From contig CP136064.1 in NCBI GenBank assembly GCA_032622095.1, positions 116,052,004-116,116,003 of the forward strand: a DNA stretch of 64,000 bases, given 5' to 3'. Origin of the DNA: Siphonodentalium dalli. Its lineage: Eukaryota; Mollusca; Scaphopoda; Gadilida; Siphonodentaliidae. Shown here piece by piece: positions 24,367 through 39,300 of the stretch. Made by a program: the position numbers and the translations under genes. Within the stretch, counting starts at the first letter, position 1. Each line of letters begins with the position of its first letter. The notes beneath the pieces are model-generated. The model was not told the origin of the DNA. It searched no databases and saw only the letters and a list, made by a program, of their open reading frames with translations.

Positions 24367-27300
24367 CTGAAAAAGATGAGCATATATACCATATACACCA
24401 GTTGTTCTGTCATACACTTATTCCAGCATGGGTTGTAAATTCTTTTGTTTTTAGCCACTGTTTGAAAGTGATTTTCCCTAAGAACAAATGAACACTAATT
24501 TCATTCTTTGCAGAGTTGGTACTGGCTGGAGAATTCTACTGGCCAATTGTTTTGCCACTTCTCTAATTGCTTAGAAATATAAATTTTAAAGAAATGTAGG
24601 CATTGCAACAGATAAGATCAGAGGTTGCTTGAAAAATTGCAGATTATTTTTCACTGTAAAATAATCTATACATCCAGCTGCAACAAATAATGAAAGTGTC
24701 AATGACAATGTAGCTCAACTTGGATAGATGATACTGTCATAAATTACAGTCAAAATGTGATAAGGAATGCGGTAAGTTTAAATGTTTAAGCAACACCAGT
24801 TCAACCCGAAGAGTTATATAAAGTTTGGGGTCAATTGGATAAAAATGTTGGGTGTAGGGCATGCCGAAGTAGATTGTGATGCAAAGAGTTAATTCCGAGA
24901 TGGCTACGGTAACAATTTTTCTTATAAAATATCTTTAAATTTGATAGCTACCATCTAGAAGTGATCCTGAACATTTTAAAAACATTTCTGTAACAAATGT
25001 CGGCTGAAGAGTGTTCCGATGGATTCAAATGTAAAATCCAAGATGGCTGCTAGTGGCCATGTTTTTAAACAAAATTTTAAAATATTTGATGGCTCCCATT
25101 GTCATCCCGAAGATCCATATGAAGTTTAGTGACAATCAGATGAGAGATGTGGCCTGTAGGGTGTGCCAAATGATTTAGTCATGCAAAGAGTAAAAGGGAT
25201 GATTTAAAAATTGATGGGATGGCTCTCACCGAGAGGTCACCCCGAAAATCTATATGAAGTTTGGTGATGATCCGATTAGGGATGTGGCCTGTAGGATGTG
25301 CAGTAGGATTTAGTCATGCAAAGAGAAAAATTCAAGATGGCTGCTGGCATCCATGTTTTTCAAATTTGGAAAAATTTGATGGCTCCCATCTAGTGTTCAC
25401 CCAAAAGATCCATATGAAGTTTGGGGATGAGGGATGTATCTGTATGGCGTGCTAATGGATTTAGCCACGCAAAGAGTAAAATCCAAAATGGTTGCCAACA
25501 TGCCAACTCAGATGTCATGGTAACATACTTCTGGTTAATTTGGTATATATTTGATTTATTCATCTAAGACTTACTCCTGTTTGAGTAGTTGATGTACGTT
25601 ATCTTTCTGGTTTATACTCAGATGAACGCTAGCATTCTTCTCAGATTTCTGGATCTGTCTTCTTTGATAATCCTTTTTCCATTTTATCTGTCAAAATAGG
25701 AATATTTTACATAATGATCTTCTCTAATAATCAGATGTGAATAAATTATAAAATGAATGGTTGATAACCAAGAATGTCCCTAATGTGGGTAACCACCATG
25801 TTCCATAATTTAAACTATAAACTCCAGGGGTCATATTCACCAGCCAAGTTTATATATAGTCCAGGTGGTTTATACCAGGTGGGACTGACCAGCCAGGGTA
25901 TCTGTGATCGCTGCTCAAGTTAAGAAAGAAGCAATAATCTTATCCGTTCAATATGATTTAATAATATCGGCGATAATGCATATCCCTAGCAATGACCGCA
26001 GATACCATGGCCATGAATTAAAGCACCTAGTTTATCAAATAAACCCTGCTGCTGGATATGACCCATGAGATTTTAACATAACTTAGATACCCAAATTTCA
26101 CAGCAATTCAATATTTTTCAAGTTCAGAAAGTGCAATAACTCTGCTAAAGTTTAATCTACTTGTATGCAGTAGTCACATTGAAATTCATAAAAATCCTAA
26201 AGTTTCAATTCTCCACAATACAGAAAACAGGGGAAGTTGATGAAAACATGAAAGTAAAAGTATGTGGATGAACAGTGAGATGATGGTAACAATGTCATTT
26301 CTGTCTGGGCCAAAAATACCAGCATGGTCACTGAACCAAGTGAAGGAGGAGATGACTGAGTGAAATATTTTTTCTTTGTCCTTTGTTTACCTGTTCAATT
26401 TTCTTTTCTAGAATTTTAGATTTTTCTGCTAAAGCCTCAATATCTTTCTGCATCTGACGCTCTGAATCAGACAACATCGGCAGTCTAGCTTGTAGTTTTC
26501 TGGACACATTCTCAATCCTGAAAAACGGTTCCCATTCATTATAAGGGATGAATGCATATATAATAAAATGCAAAAAGTGATGTAAAACACTCCAGTAGGG
26601 TGATAAAATATATATGAAGAATAATCTTGTTCAAAGTAGTAATTTTTACAAATATTATATCCAAATTGACAACACACACCGTCATTCTTATATATTAATT
26701 AGATGCAGAGACTCAATGGCGAACTCGTATTCTTTAGTTTATCGATGATAGATGCATCCCGAATCGAGTAGTAAATATTTACAATTGAGCGTAGTTCAGA
26801 CAATGTTTTCTATGGAGTGATACGGTCGAGTTGCTTCAGATTTTTGTCGATGTTAGTAGAATACTACATTCATCCAGTTGGCATAGTACCTGGATACAAA
26901 CTGATCAGTATCACGCACCCGAACAAGTGCATAATATGTCTTTAAAATGTCATATCATTTGTTTGATACAAGATACAAATATAGCTCATAATTTTTTTTT
27001 AAGAATATGAACTTTAGCTAATAACCCTTTGCCTGCTGAATGGATTAATGGGTTAAAGATATATTATGTACTTATTCGGGTGTGTGAAACTAGTAAGTTA
27101 GTATTCCGACACTATGCCAACTGGAGGAATATAGCATTCTGGTAACATCACAGAATTTTCAAACAAATCGACCTTACCACTCCATAGAAAACATCATCTG
27201 AACTATGCGCAATTGTAAATATTTACTTCTCGATTCGGGACGCAACTATCTGTGATAAGTTAACGAAAACTATTCGCCATCGAGAGTCACTGTATTTAAT

Positions 27301-30300
27301 TAATATATAAGAATGGCAGTGTTTGTTGTTAATTTGGATATAGTATTTGGCAAAATTACTACTTTGAGCAAGATTATTCTCCATTTCTATTTGATCACCC
27401 TACCGCAGTGTTTCACATCACTTTAATGGATGATAGCTAATACTCAGCATCCAGTTGGCCTGTTTATGATTTTGTCAGATGATAAATTTAATGTCACAGA
27501 GAGTCGCATAAGATTTATGACAAAATTGTCGCCTCTTATGGAAAATAAGGAGAGCTACTAAGTTAGTAGTATGAACACTCACTAACAGGCACATGCTGTC
27601 ATAAATTGAAATAATTATCGCGATAAATTTATGTATGTTTCAGTTTTATCAAAATGCAGAAAATTGAGAATAGAGTGAAGTTTGAATATAGTGTCAAGCT
27701 TGATAAACCAATCCAAAGTCAGTTATGCAAATGATCTCGCACGAAATCAGAGTTAAAAATTGCGATGAACAGATTGTCCAGACTATGCAAAATTGACACA
27801 CTTTCAACGACCAAACCAAAATGGACAATTTTATTAACTAATTATAAACACCCAAGTTCTTATACATGTAATTCCATTTGCATTCCCCACTTGGTTTTGA
27901 ATTTCCAAACTACATGTAGTACAGCAGAGGCCTGGATTTGGTTTTTTAATCAATTAGCATTTTTGATTGGCCACCAGGGAGGGACCAGAACTATGATTGG
28001 ACCGGTTTGAGAAATATTTGAAAATCTGAAGCAGAAAACTTCAAAATCCTAGCATTTTCCAGGAAAATTCAGGAGTCAATTTGTTCTTTAATTGATTATC
28101 AGTTGTTGTTGACTGGCCAGCAGAGAGGGACCAGGACCATTCAGCTTCATGGGAAACACCCCCAGCTTCACATCCATGGACTAGAGACCCTATGTAACAG
28201 GGTGCCGCGCCAGCTTAGAAATTTCAACTGAAGGATATACATAAATCCCATTTGCACCCCTCAGGATTGAACATTTACAATTGGCACCTAATGCTTTCCA
28301 ACTATTGGAAATTTACAACCTAAAACCCCTCTATGGTTGTAAAATTTCCAAATGATGGTTATATAAGTTTAAAAACTAAAAAAGTATAACAAAAAATTTA
28401 AAAATATTCAAATTTTGATTAAAAAAAAAACAGTGATGTTCAGATTATTGCACACGAAATACTGGTTGGAAAATGAAACTACCAGGACACTCTCAACCTA
28501 ACCTATTTTTAGTCTGAAATTTTCATTTGATGTGTCAAACATGAATATTTCTTTTTCAATCCTATGTTCAAAATAAGTATATTTCAATCATGTGTTTGAT
28601 TTTGTTCACCCCCATCTTCGTTCCAGCATCATATTCGAAGTAAGTGATCAGACCAGTTTTCCATATTTTTCACTGACTTTATTCGTCACTGATTATCGTG
28701 AAGAGCATGCGACTTTCCTGTTATGCTATGCTAGTAGACCACCAGATCAAAAATCATAAACAGGCCAAACGCAGCTAGACCTATTTAAATTTTAAATCCA
28801 TAAACATTTCCATTATAACTTTAGTGCAACTCAAAATTTATGAGTTATTTTTAGCATGTTTCTTTATATTTTGTTTTAGTTTCGGTTCTTGATTGATCCA
28901 ATACAGGTATTTTAGTTTTTTTGTTTCTGAATGCCTAAAAATTGGTCAATGGTATAGTGTCTGAGTAACTAGACCCCAGTGCTTCTGAATTTAATCAAGC
29001 AACCATATTTAACTGAAAATAAAATATTCTTTCAAAAATGCATATTTCCCATTCCGGAAGTCACATAAAACAAAATCTACATCAAGGGACATTACTAGCT
29101 TTGATCCATGTCAACATAAAATAGAGTAATTCCTCCTTAATTGAAAATGAGATAGTACAAATGGAATTTTCTGGACAATGTGAACCCGGCTCACTCTTAT
29201 GTATAAATTCAACTAGTAAATTCAGCGAAGCTGTTCACTGAAATAATTATCTGAACAACCCTACAAATAAATAAATGGGAATACATAGTGTGTTTCTCTG
29301 AATATTGGTTGCTTATATTACCTGAACACCAGAATTAACCCTTTGGAGAGTATTTATAACATCATGTACATGACGCCATGCATGAATTTAACATCAGCAT
29401 CATAGCAATAATTATTAACAAGTTCGGGTCAAAAGGGTCCAATATTTTATTTTAATTGATGTGTATTTTCTATTTACGTGTGCTATCATAAACTATTGCA
29501 CTTATACATTGGGACATTATATTAATCAAAATATCTCCTATACAATTCATTTATAAATCAGATGAGTAATTGAAGTTATGTCTACATAAAAACGACACTT
29601 CCTGAAACGACAAATATGTTGTTCCACTCGCGAACTGTACAGCGACATATATGTCGTTCTACTCGCCAAAGGGTTAATAAATGAAATGAGTAAACCATTC
29701 CATTGATGAGTGAATGGCAATGATTTGTGACCACTACATGATCGATGATTGGCCAAATCCACTAAACAACATCTTTATTGTAACTTTTAATGCAAGGTAG
29801 AATTAAGAGACCTACCTCCTTAAGAGATGTTCATCTTTGTCGAGACATTCATCATATTTTTCTGCTATACACTGAGCCTTGTCCTTGAGGATCTCTTTAC
29901 TCTGCATGAGATTCTCTAAATCATTCTGCTGCTGAAGTTTCTGTTGCTTCAACAACCTAGCTCTGTAAATAAACAGAAATGTTTTTGAGAGATATTTGCT
30001 TTTAAAGCTACTTATAATTTTTTGGCTTAAAATAATTTTTACCAATTTCTGACTTTTGTCATAGCCTGTGGACCAAGATAGGTTGATAATTTGATAAAAA
30101 TATAAAATACTAATATAGAGACAGTCTTTACATACCCTGAGACGAACACCGAAGTCACTGAAATCTTTCAGCAACTTACCATTTCAAGAAAATAATACTG
30201 AATGGTCATTAACCTCTTGGCTGCTATACGTCAGTACTGAGTACGGATTTAAAGTGTCACAATGTGTGCTTTACGTCCGTACCGAGTACAGACCTATTTC

Positions 30301-33300
30301 AGCACTCTAGCAGCCGGCCATTATTCATAAGGCCAAACTTTTTTATTTTACTGCTTTACGGATCCGCTGACCCTGTTTTCTGTGGCCTGACAAGGAAATA
30401 AAAATCAAATTTAATTTTTATTTTTATTTTCACAGCCTACCTTAGCTGTTTCTGCTTATCAGTAACAAATTATCTAACCACATATCACTGGTAATTAAAG
30501 ATGCCTAGGACACTACCAACTATAGCTATCTCTGGCTTTAATTACTTTTAACTACATCCAAGATGAAAACTAAGAAGTCAGCTTGAGTTTATAACTTCCA
30601 CCAAGATATATGTATGCTTTCTATAAATCTTGACATCTCTTTAAAACTCTAAATGGCCTTTAGAATACATGTTGTATTCCTGGGAATTTATGGTGATCTT
30701 TATGACTGAAGACCAACAACAGTCCACAAGGTTCTTAGTTGGGAATGACAAGCTAATGAGTATGTTCAGTGTGGGCTTGCTCAAGTTACACATTCACTAT
30801 TTATCATTACCACTAATCTCACCATTCCCATGTGTGTATTAACCCTCTCTATACTAAATACTCATTGACCAGACAAGTAGTTTTCTTAGGAAATGTTCAG
30901 ATAATAAGTTCAACAAGTTCTACACTTATTATCTGATCATTTCCCACCAACTAATAGGAATCCTTCAGCACATATATTATCTGTCGGCTACTTATTTTTC
31001 CATGACATCCATCCAGATGAATAATGGACTTTTTTAATGTATACATTATAACTGAATGGGGGAGTCCATTTATTCAATAATTAAAATGTTGAATAAAAAC
31101 AAACTCTTTATTTCTGGATTTTTTCAATATTATTCAATAAAGTGAGTTATGATTCAAATAATAGTACTGGATTTGAAATTTGTGATATACATCCGAAAAC
31201 TGTTCTCTGTAACTTGTAAGTGACTGACAGAGAAATATAAAGACACAATTACCACCTTAGCGAATGTCAAAAAAAAAAAATGGTTCAAGCATTTTTATTT
31301 TTTTTCCGACCGACCCTACAAAAACAAGGTTAAAAAAATCCGTAAAGCATAAAAATAAAAAAGTTTGGCCTAACTGGAACTCAGAGATTTGGTACATCGG
31401 AACAACTGTATCCAGAAGTTTCAAAACGTGTATGATGTTCGATGATTCCGAATGAATATAGAATTTCAACTGTTTCAGTTTTATGGTTTTCATGATATTC
31501 CTGTTATATTTTTTCACTGGAAAATAGCCATAATGTCATCGGCCCAGCACTCGACTGTCATTAGCAGTGAAGAGTAATACATCAGGCAGACCATATAACA
31601 ACATCTTGCAGTTGGACTAATATAATTAATATTCATGAAGCACATATTAGAACAATGTATTCAATGCCGATTAAAACTAAACAAATCTTATGCAGGGTTT
31701 CCGCTAGAGGGGCAGTGGGTCGAAGCCTGAGTTTAGTGTGCCTGTCATTTGCAGAATGAGGTCCCCCGAGGGTGAATTTAGTGATGCTGTCCTGCATAGC
31801 GGACTAGCATTACTAAATTCACCCTCTTTGGGACCACATTCTGCATGGCCTCATCTGCTATGGGAGACATATACTCAGATTGAAGTTTCCAAATGGTGAA
31901 TATTGTGATATACACCCATTGGGAACCTCGATTATGCAATGTGTCGTCTGCCAATTTGGCGATATTGAGAAACTAAACTAAAAAAGAAATAGAATCTATG
32001 TGAAGAAGTTTCTATAGAATTTTGATAATAAAGAAACTTTCAAGAAAAGATGAGGCCTAAGCAGAATGAGGTCCCCAGAGGGTGAATTTAGTGATGCTAG
32101 CCCGCTGTATGTGATGGCTTCACTAAATTCACCCTCTGTGGACCTCATTCTGCAAATGACAGGCACACTAAACTCAGGCTTGAGTGGGTCCCTCGGACAC
32201 AATCCTCTACCTGATAATCAGATTAATACATATATCACCTAATTATCTCCTATCATTGTTTGCAGAAATGCTTACTTTTATATAATTTTATAGCAATTTA
32301 TGTGTTTATTTAATGTTGGGTCAGACCATTGGTCATGGTAGAATTCTCCATGTGACAACTCATACTATATGGGTGATTATCCATAGTCTATAATTCTTCC
32401 AGAAATTTTGGGCAGATACCACAATTGTGACCGGTTGCCATGGCAACCAATTTTCGGAAAATTGTGCATTTGGGGGCTGTAATTTCGCTATGACAAGATG
32501 TTTGCAACATTTTGAATCAAATATAAATGATTTCGAAAGTTTTAGGATCCAGGATTATATTTAAATTACTCTCACATCTGGTTCCTTCCTCTGAAGGGGT
32601 CCAGATCCACCTGCCATGGACCAACTTAGCAAGTCACCAGCATGCAATTAGCACTTAAATTTATTGTCCTGGCATGTAAAAGTTGATTACAGCATGCGTG
32701 TACTTTGAATTTGGTGGTTGACAACCAATGCCCATGGCATTGTAAAACACTAAACAATGCAAAGAAACGATGTGTAGTTTGACCCAGCTACAAGGCTAAA
32801 TGCTCGAATTTCTGGGTAATCAAGCCAAGCAATAGAATGTGCAGCAATATTATAAGAGTGAGTGCCAACCGGAAATTTGCCTACAAATCTGCGGCTTATC
32901 GGGTGCCGCCATTTTGGAACAATGATGTCACGAATCAGGGCACACGACCCAACATGATGCCAAAAATAGGTTACATTGTCCTGGACCCCTCACTGAGCGA
33001 TCGGCCTATGTTGACAATATGTTAATCAGCGCAAAACATTTAATTATCAAAGAATCATTCTCTGATAACAAGAGCATGAAGTGGAAAACAGATATATCCA
33101 TTTCCCATCCTGTAGGTAATGTTTTGGCAAATGGATATATCCGTTTCCCGTCCTAAACGAGTTAAACTAGAGGTGTGACTGTCCCAATGGGACTACGGAT
33201 ACCCCCCTGTTTTTAAAATACTAAGATGTTTCACATGTCAGTAAACATTTAGTTAAATAATAAAATAACAGTTCCCATTGCAGGTGTACAACCATAACCC

Positions 33301-36300
33301 TAATCTTATACCTATTGACCGAAAAATGTAGGAATAAAAGCTTGGACAAAATTATGTATGTTGCGAAAAAAATTCTAAGTGGAAAAAGGGGAATAACTCC
33401 ACACAAAAAATGTCGGACAGACGTCATAATCGCAGGTGCACAGGTTCCCATGGTACTAAATATCAGTGCCAAGATTAAAAAACATTGACCGAAAAATGTA
33501 GGAATAAAAGCTCGACAAAATTATGCATGTTGCAAAAAAAATTCTAAGTCGAAAAAGGGGGATAACTCCACCAAAAAATGTCGGACAGACGTCATAATCG
33601 CAGGTGCACAAGTTCCCATGGTACTAAATATCTGTGCCACGTTTTAAACAAATTGACCGAAAAATGTAGGAATAAAAGCTCGGACAAAAGTATACATGTT
33701 GCGAAAAATTTCTAAGTAAAAAAAGGGGGGATAACTCCACCAAAAAAAGTCGGACAAACGTCATAATCGCAGGTGCACAGGTTCCCATGGTGGTTGATGT
33801 CTGTGCCAAGTTTCACGGAAATTGATCAAAAAACGACTGAGAAAAACTCCGGACAACTTTGTGTCCACGGACGGACGGATGACGGACGACGGATGACGGA
33901 CGACGGACGGACGGACAAGCTGACTCCAGTATACCCCCCCCTAACTTCGTTGCGGGGGGTATAATAAAACCAACAGTGAATGATAAAATGAAAATATATT
34001 ATATTTTTATTTGCCAACGTTGACTGCTAGTGGATCATTTTATGGAAGATATTACTTTTCAAGGAGACACACATCTATAGTTATTGTCTTATTCTGAAAG
34101 ATATCGAAATGTACATCGCTAAAATCCACATGCTGATTACGTCAGAATTACATTGTCAACTAAAGGATGTTGCTATGATGCCATCACAATATGAAATGAT
34201 TATCAGAATATGTAAACCTTTAAGTCAGGCAATAATAAAAAAGGCTGCTATGCCACACGTCCCCAGAATAAGGTGGCTTTATTTAACCAGTGGCTTTTTT
34301 AGAAATGAAAAATTTGAATCTGGGAACAATCAAAGAATATAACTTTGTGATAGCACAACTAGTTTTCTTTGATTAAGACATCAGAATAATCAGTAAATTT
34401 TAAGTCCATGAAGTTTTCATCGAGAAACCAAGATAATTGGGAAATTCTAAGTCAACAAGGGTAACTTGGGTAAAAGGGGACGGGCCGTACCCATATTTGA
34501 ACTTGACCTGTAACATTTGAGTAATCCATATTCCAAATTTGAAAACAGTAAGATAGCTAAAACTAAAGTTATCAAACCATCTGGGACAGACACATGAACA
34601 CCGCTGATTTCTATAGTCCCCGGAAATTAAATGCTTAAAGTAAACTACTTATATTACTGTATATGTTCATAACTAGGGATTAAGTTATGGGCTGATTTAC
34701 CAATATTAGATATCTGCAGTTGGTTGAATCTTCCGCCATAGCTATAGGGGTCCCATTCCTCCAACCACTAGTGGAAACCATGACTTATTGTTACATGTGA
34801 CCAGAATGTATTTCATGGTTTCCTTCATATTTTCATTTTCGTCAAGATTGAGACAAAATAACCAAAGAACGCCATGAATATGTACATGTACACAGTCAGT
34901 GATTTTGTAAGGACTAAATTGCTGGTTGGCTAGGTGTTCTCTGAGCTGCTCCAATGCTCCGTGTCCTCTGTGTCAAGAAGTAGCAATACATCATGTAGTG
35001 ACACTAGCAAGTGCCAAAAATTAAATAGGTGTTTGGTTCTCAGACCAGATTAAAATAATATCTGCACATTGGTTGTTCTATCAAGAATGACTAAAATATC
35101 TTAAAGCTAATTATTTATCCAGTTCATCTTTATATGACAACATATACATTTGTTTATATATTCATAGCAAATGAGTGTGAAGAAATATTTTTGTGGTTTT
35201 AGTTTCTGCAAATAAAATTAGTTACCTCTTCTCAATCTCCTGTCGTGCTAAGTCTTGCTTCTGTATATATTCTTCTCGGAACACCTGACTGGCACGAGTG
35301 AGCAGCTGGAAGCATTCCTGACCATTTAGCTGTAGATTCTGCCCTGACCTGTAAAGTTGCAGATAAATATTTGTGTATAATATACTTTAGGCTACAACAA
35401 ATAAAAGGCCGCTAGGCCCCCGAATAAGGTGTCTTTATTTGACCGCTGGATTTTATAGAAATGAATAATTTGATTTCGGGAACAATGATTGAAACAAACT
35501 TTGCTTCTAACTGTCTATGTTGTTAACATATTTGATTAAAAACCAGAATAATAATCGGCAAATTCAAAGTAAAAAAAGGGGCATAACTCTGTCAGAAATG
35601 GTTGGACAGACCCAAATTCGACCTTGACCTGTATTTTCATGTGATTAATCCACTTCTAAATTTGAATGCTATCGGAATATCATGACTTGAGTTAACACCC
35701 GGACAACAAAATAATCAGCGAATTCTTTGTCGAAAAGGGGCATAACTCTGCCAGAAATGGTCGTATCGTATCCAAAATAGAATTGGATTGGGATTTCTCT
35801 TATGAATGCCACACACCATGTTTCATCAAATTTTGTTGAATACTATTCAAGTTATCATCCAAAAACCAAAAATGTTAAAATGACAAACTCTAAGTCGAAA
35901 AAGGGCCGTAACTCATATATAATTAATTGGATGGAACCCATATTTAAACTTGGCCTGTATTTTAAGCTGGGAAAAACACAGATAAACTTTCGTTCAGATC
36001 AAATAATCCAAACTGGAGTTATTGATCGGAAACCAAATATGTTAATGAGGGGACACCACGACAGATGGATGGACAGACAGATGGACACACAGACTGATTA
36101 CATAATACAACAATTTTGTCAAAAGGGTGTATAAAAGCAATTATAAGATTGAGAATGCGACCAATGCTCTCACAAAGCTAACATCCATACCAAATTTCAT
36201 TAACTCATTCACTGCCAACTTTCTGGGGATTTCTGATAATTGTGTACCGAGTTTCCTGGGCATATTGCCAGTTTTCATTATTTTTGTGTGTACATCATTA

Positions 36301-39300
36301 AAACCCGAAAACATCCAATAGACCATCTGCACTTGTACACTGGTGATAATTAAACAGACACGTCTCCCAAAATTCAAGATAAGGTAATCTGCAGTGTTCT
36401 AATCATGTACACCAAGACTGAAATTGTGAGTACAACATGTTCTAAATGTGATGTTTTGGGTGACAAGATATCGCGTCGCCGGCACACGGATGGTGTCTTT
36501 CAGGCAAAGAGATATCTCGTCGCCAGCACTGAATGAGTTAAGATCTGATAATCCATGACAGAGATGTCTGCTTGAATGGAGAGAGACTGAAGGAGAAACA
36601 CCTAGTCAGACGGATGAAAGGACAGAGGATTGGATGTGGGGATATAACAATACTTGTTAAATTTTGTTGTATCATATGTGGCAGTGACTGGCACTTACTT
36701 TAGCAAGGGATTCGATGATTTCCTTTGTAGTATGTGAGATATGTGCTGATCAAATGGCTCTTGATTCAGCATTCGTAATGGTGACTGGAACTTTGAAGCC
36801 TCAAAGTTTGGGATAGTTAGCTGTGACGTTGCTCTGTACTTCAAGCTGTGATAAATAGAATACAGAGATAAATCAATTATTAGATTGAGATAAGTATACC
36901 ATCAGTTACAGTAATGCCCTAAATAATCGACTCCTGAACCACAGCAGAATTATGGGTAACTTTTCAGGATTTAATTGGAAATATGGCTTGTTGCCATTCA
37001 TCGGAAAGCCATATTTCCAACTAAATCCTGAAAAGTTACCCATAATTCTGCTGTGGTTAAGGAGTCGATTATTTAGGGCATTACTTTACCTCTCTCTGAA
37101 ACAGCTGGTCATTTTTAGAGACAATTAGAACTCAATTCTGAGTTTAGTATGTCTGACATTATCAGAATGAGGTCCCCAGAGGGTGAATTTAGGGATGCTA
37201 ATCCGCACAGCAGGCCAGCATCACCAAATTGTCCCTCTGGGGACCTCATTCTACTTAGGCCTCATCTTCTGGGAAGTATTTATACTTAAACAATTAACAT
37301 TGTTTAAGTTACTTTTTCTTTTCTATTGAGTTTCTATATCCCCTAATTTGCAGAAGATAAAATGCATAATCGAGGTGACTAATGGGTGAACATCAACTGG
37401 GGAAATTCAATCTGATCCTAGGTCTCCTATAGCAGTTGAAGCCTAATGACAAACATAAATACCTTTGTTTCTGGTAACGGACGGCAAAAAAATAGGGTAG
37501 GGAGAGGGGCCTTTGATTGTATCTTCTTGATTGCTCAACAAAATCTACCATTGTAGAATAAATTGATACTAAGATACTGAAAGCCGTCAAGTACATCCAA
37601 ACGGTCGTCGCTGATTGTAAATGTATGATTCATTGATTTAGCACCAGAAATTACCATTACTTTTGTCTTATTCACCTCTAAATTCCATGTGTTGGTAATC
37701 ACTAAATGCATTTAACATATGTTGGAGGTCTTGCACGATCAGCAAATAGTACAGTATTGTCTGAATACAGAAGGCACAATAAGTTCAAATTATTCCCAGT
37801 TAGGTCTACACTCTACACTGCATTGGTCAAGTTAATGTAGGCCATCCAGTGCACAGTTCTCGAGAAAATCCTGTTTATCATTCAAGTATAAGGAAAATAA
37901 AAGAGGTGAAATATTTCCCCTTGCCACACTCCCGATCTGCACATGAACAAGTCTGATCGACTACCATTTTTGAAAATACAAGACTTTGACACCCTATACG
38001 GTACATATTACGAATAATATTGAAAACTTTCCTGTTTATGTCATTATGCAATAGTTTGATGCAGAGTCCCTGGCGCCAAATCGTATCAAACGCTTTTCTG
38101 AAGTCAACAAAGCAACAGAATAATTCTTTCTTGCGCTAAATAAAATTGTGAGAGATAAAACACACTGAATATGTTATCAATAGATGATTGTCCTTTTCTA
38201 AAACCTGACTGATTTTCGTGAAGTTTCTTGGTGCTTTCAACAAAGTTTGAAATTCTTGCATTGATGACACACGTAAATAGGTTACCGATACTACTAAGTA
38301 GTGTAATTCCGCTATAAGAATCAGGGTCGGTTTTCGCACCATTGTTCTTGTACAGTGGAACGATCATTCCAATTGCCCAGTATTAAACCTGGGGTCACAT
38401 GTTTTTGTGCCTAACTAACACGTTTTTGGATGTTAGTTACATGTAGCCAACTAACCCAATTTAGGTGTGTTGTGAGCACAATTTTACAAGTTAATTTGGG
38501 CTAATGACTCATTGAATAGAAGCCAGCAACTTAAACTAATCGAAACTGGAAGAATCAAGTCAAGTTGGGTGAATGAGTGAGATTATTAATATTCCGATTG
38601 AAAAAAATCAATTTTGCAAATAAAAAGTTTACGGCGGGTGTTCTGGCCGGTTACAGGAAATTCTGGAAAGAAAGGCATTATTTATTTTTAAGTATTATCC
38701 CGCTATGCAGGATAGCATCACTAAATTGACCCTCTGGGAATCTCATTCTGAGAAGAGGGAGGGAGGTTTCTAATTTATATTTTTTTTCTCAAAAAGAAAT
38801 AAAAAAAAAGAGTATCATTTTCATTGTTTAAATGGTTAGAAACTATTGAAATTGAAATGTTTGACGAGTCTTTTTAAAATAAAATGTCAGTGCCGAGGGT
38901 GGTGCCTGAGAAAATAGTTTTAATTTATTTGACCTGACAGTACTTACTTGCTTCTCCATTTTTTTGAAGGTTTCTCCAAGGAATAAATTTCAGACATGCT
39001 GGTAAGGTTTTTTTTTCTGATCACTTTACTGATTTGAATGAAATGAATGTAGGTTCACATTTATACCCCTTTTGTAATTAAATATCTTATGCGACACAGG
39101 TAATTTTCATTTCTTAATTCAAGTCCACTCTGTAATCAAGCCTATTAGTCCACAACAATCATGCTGGACCAATCAACTATTAAGAATTACAAGCGTCTGA
39201 CAAGTGTATGAAAAAATTTCTCACACCAGAGGGAACCATAGCAAGCTGTAATGAATCAAATTAGACTGGGGAAGCCAAAGTGATGAAGAAGCCAAGCAGA

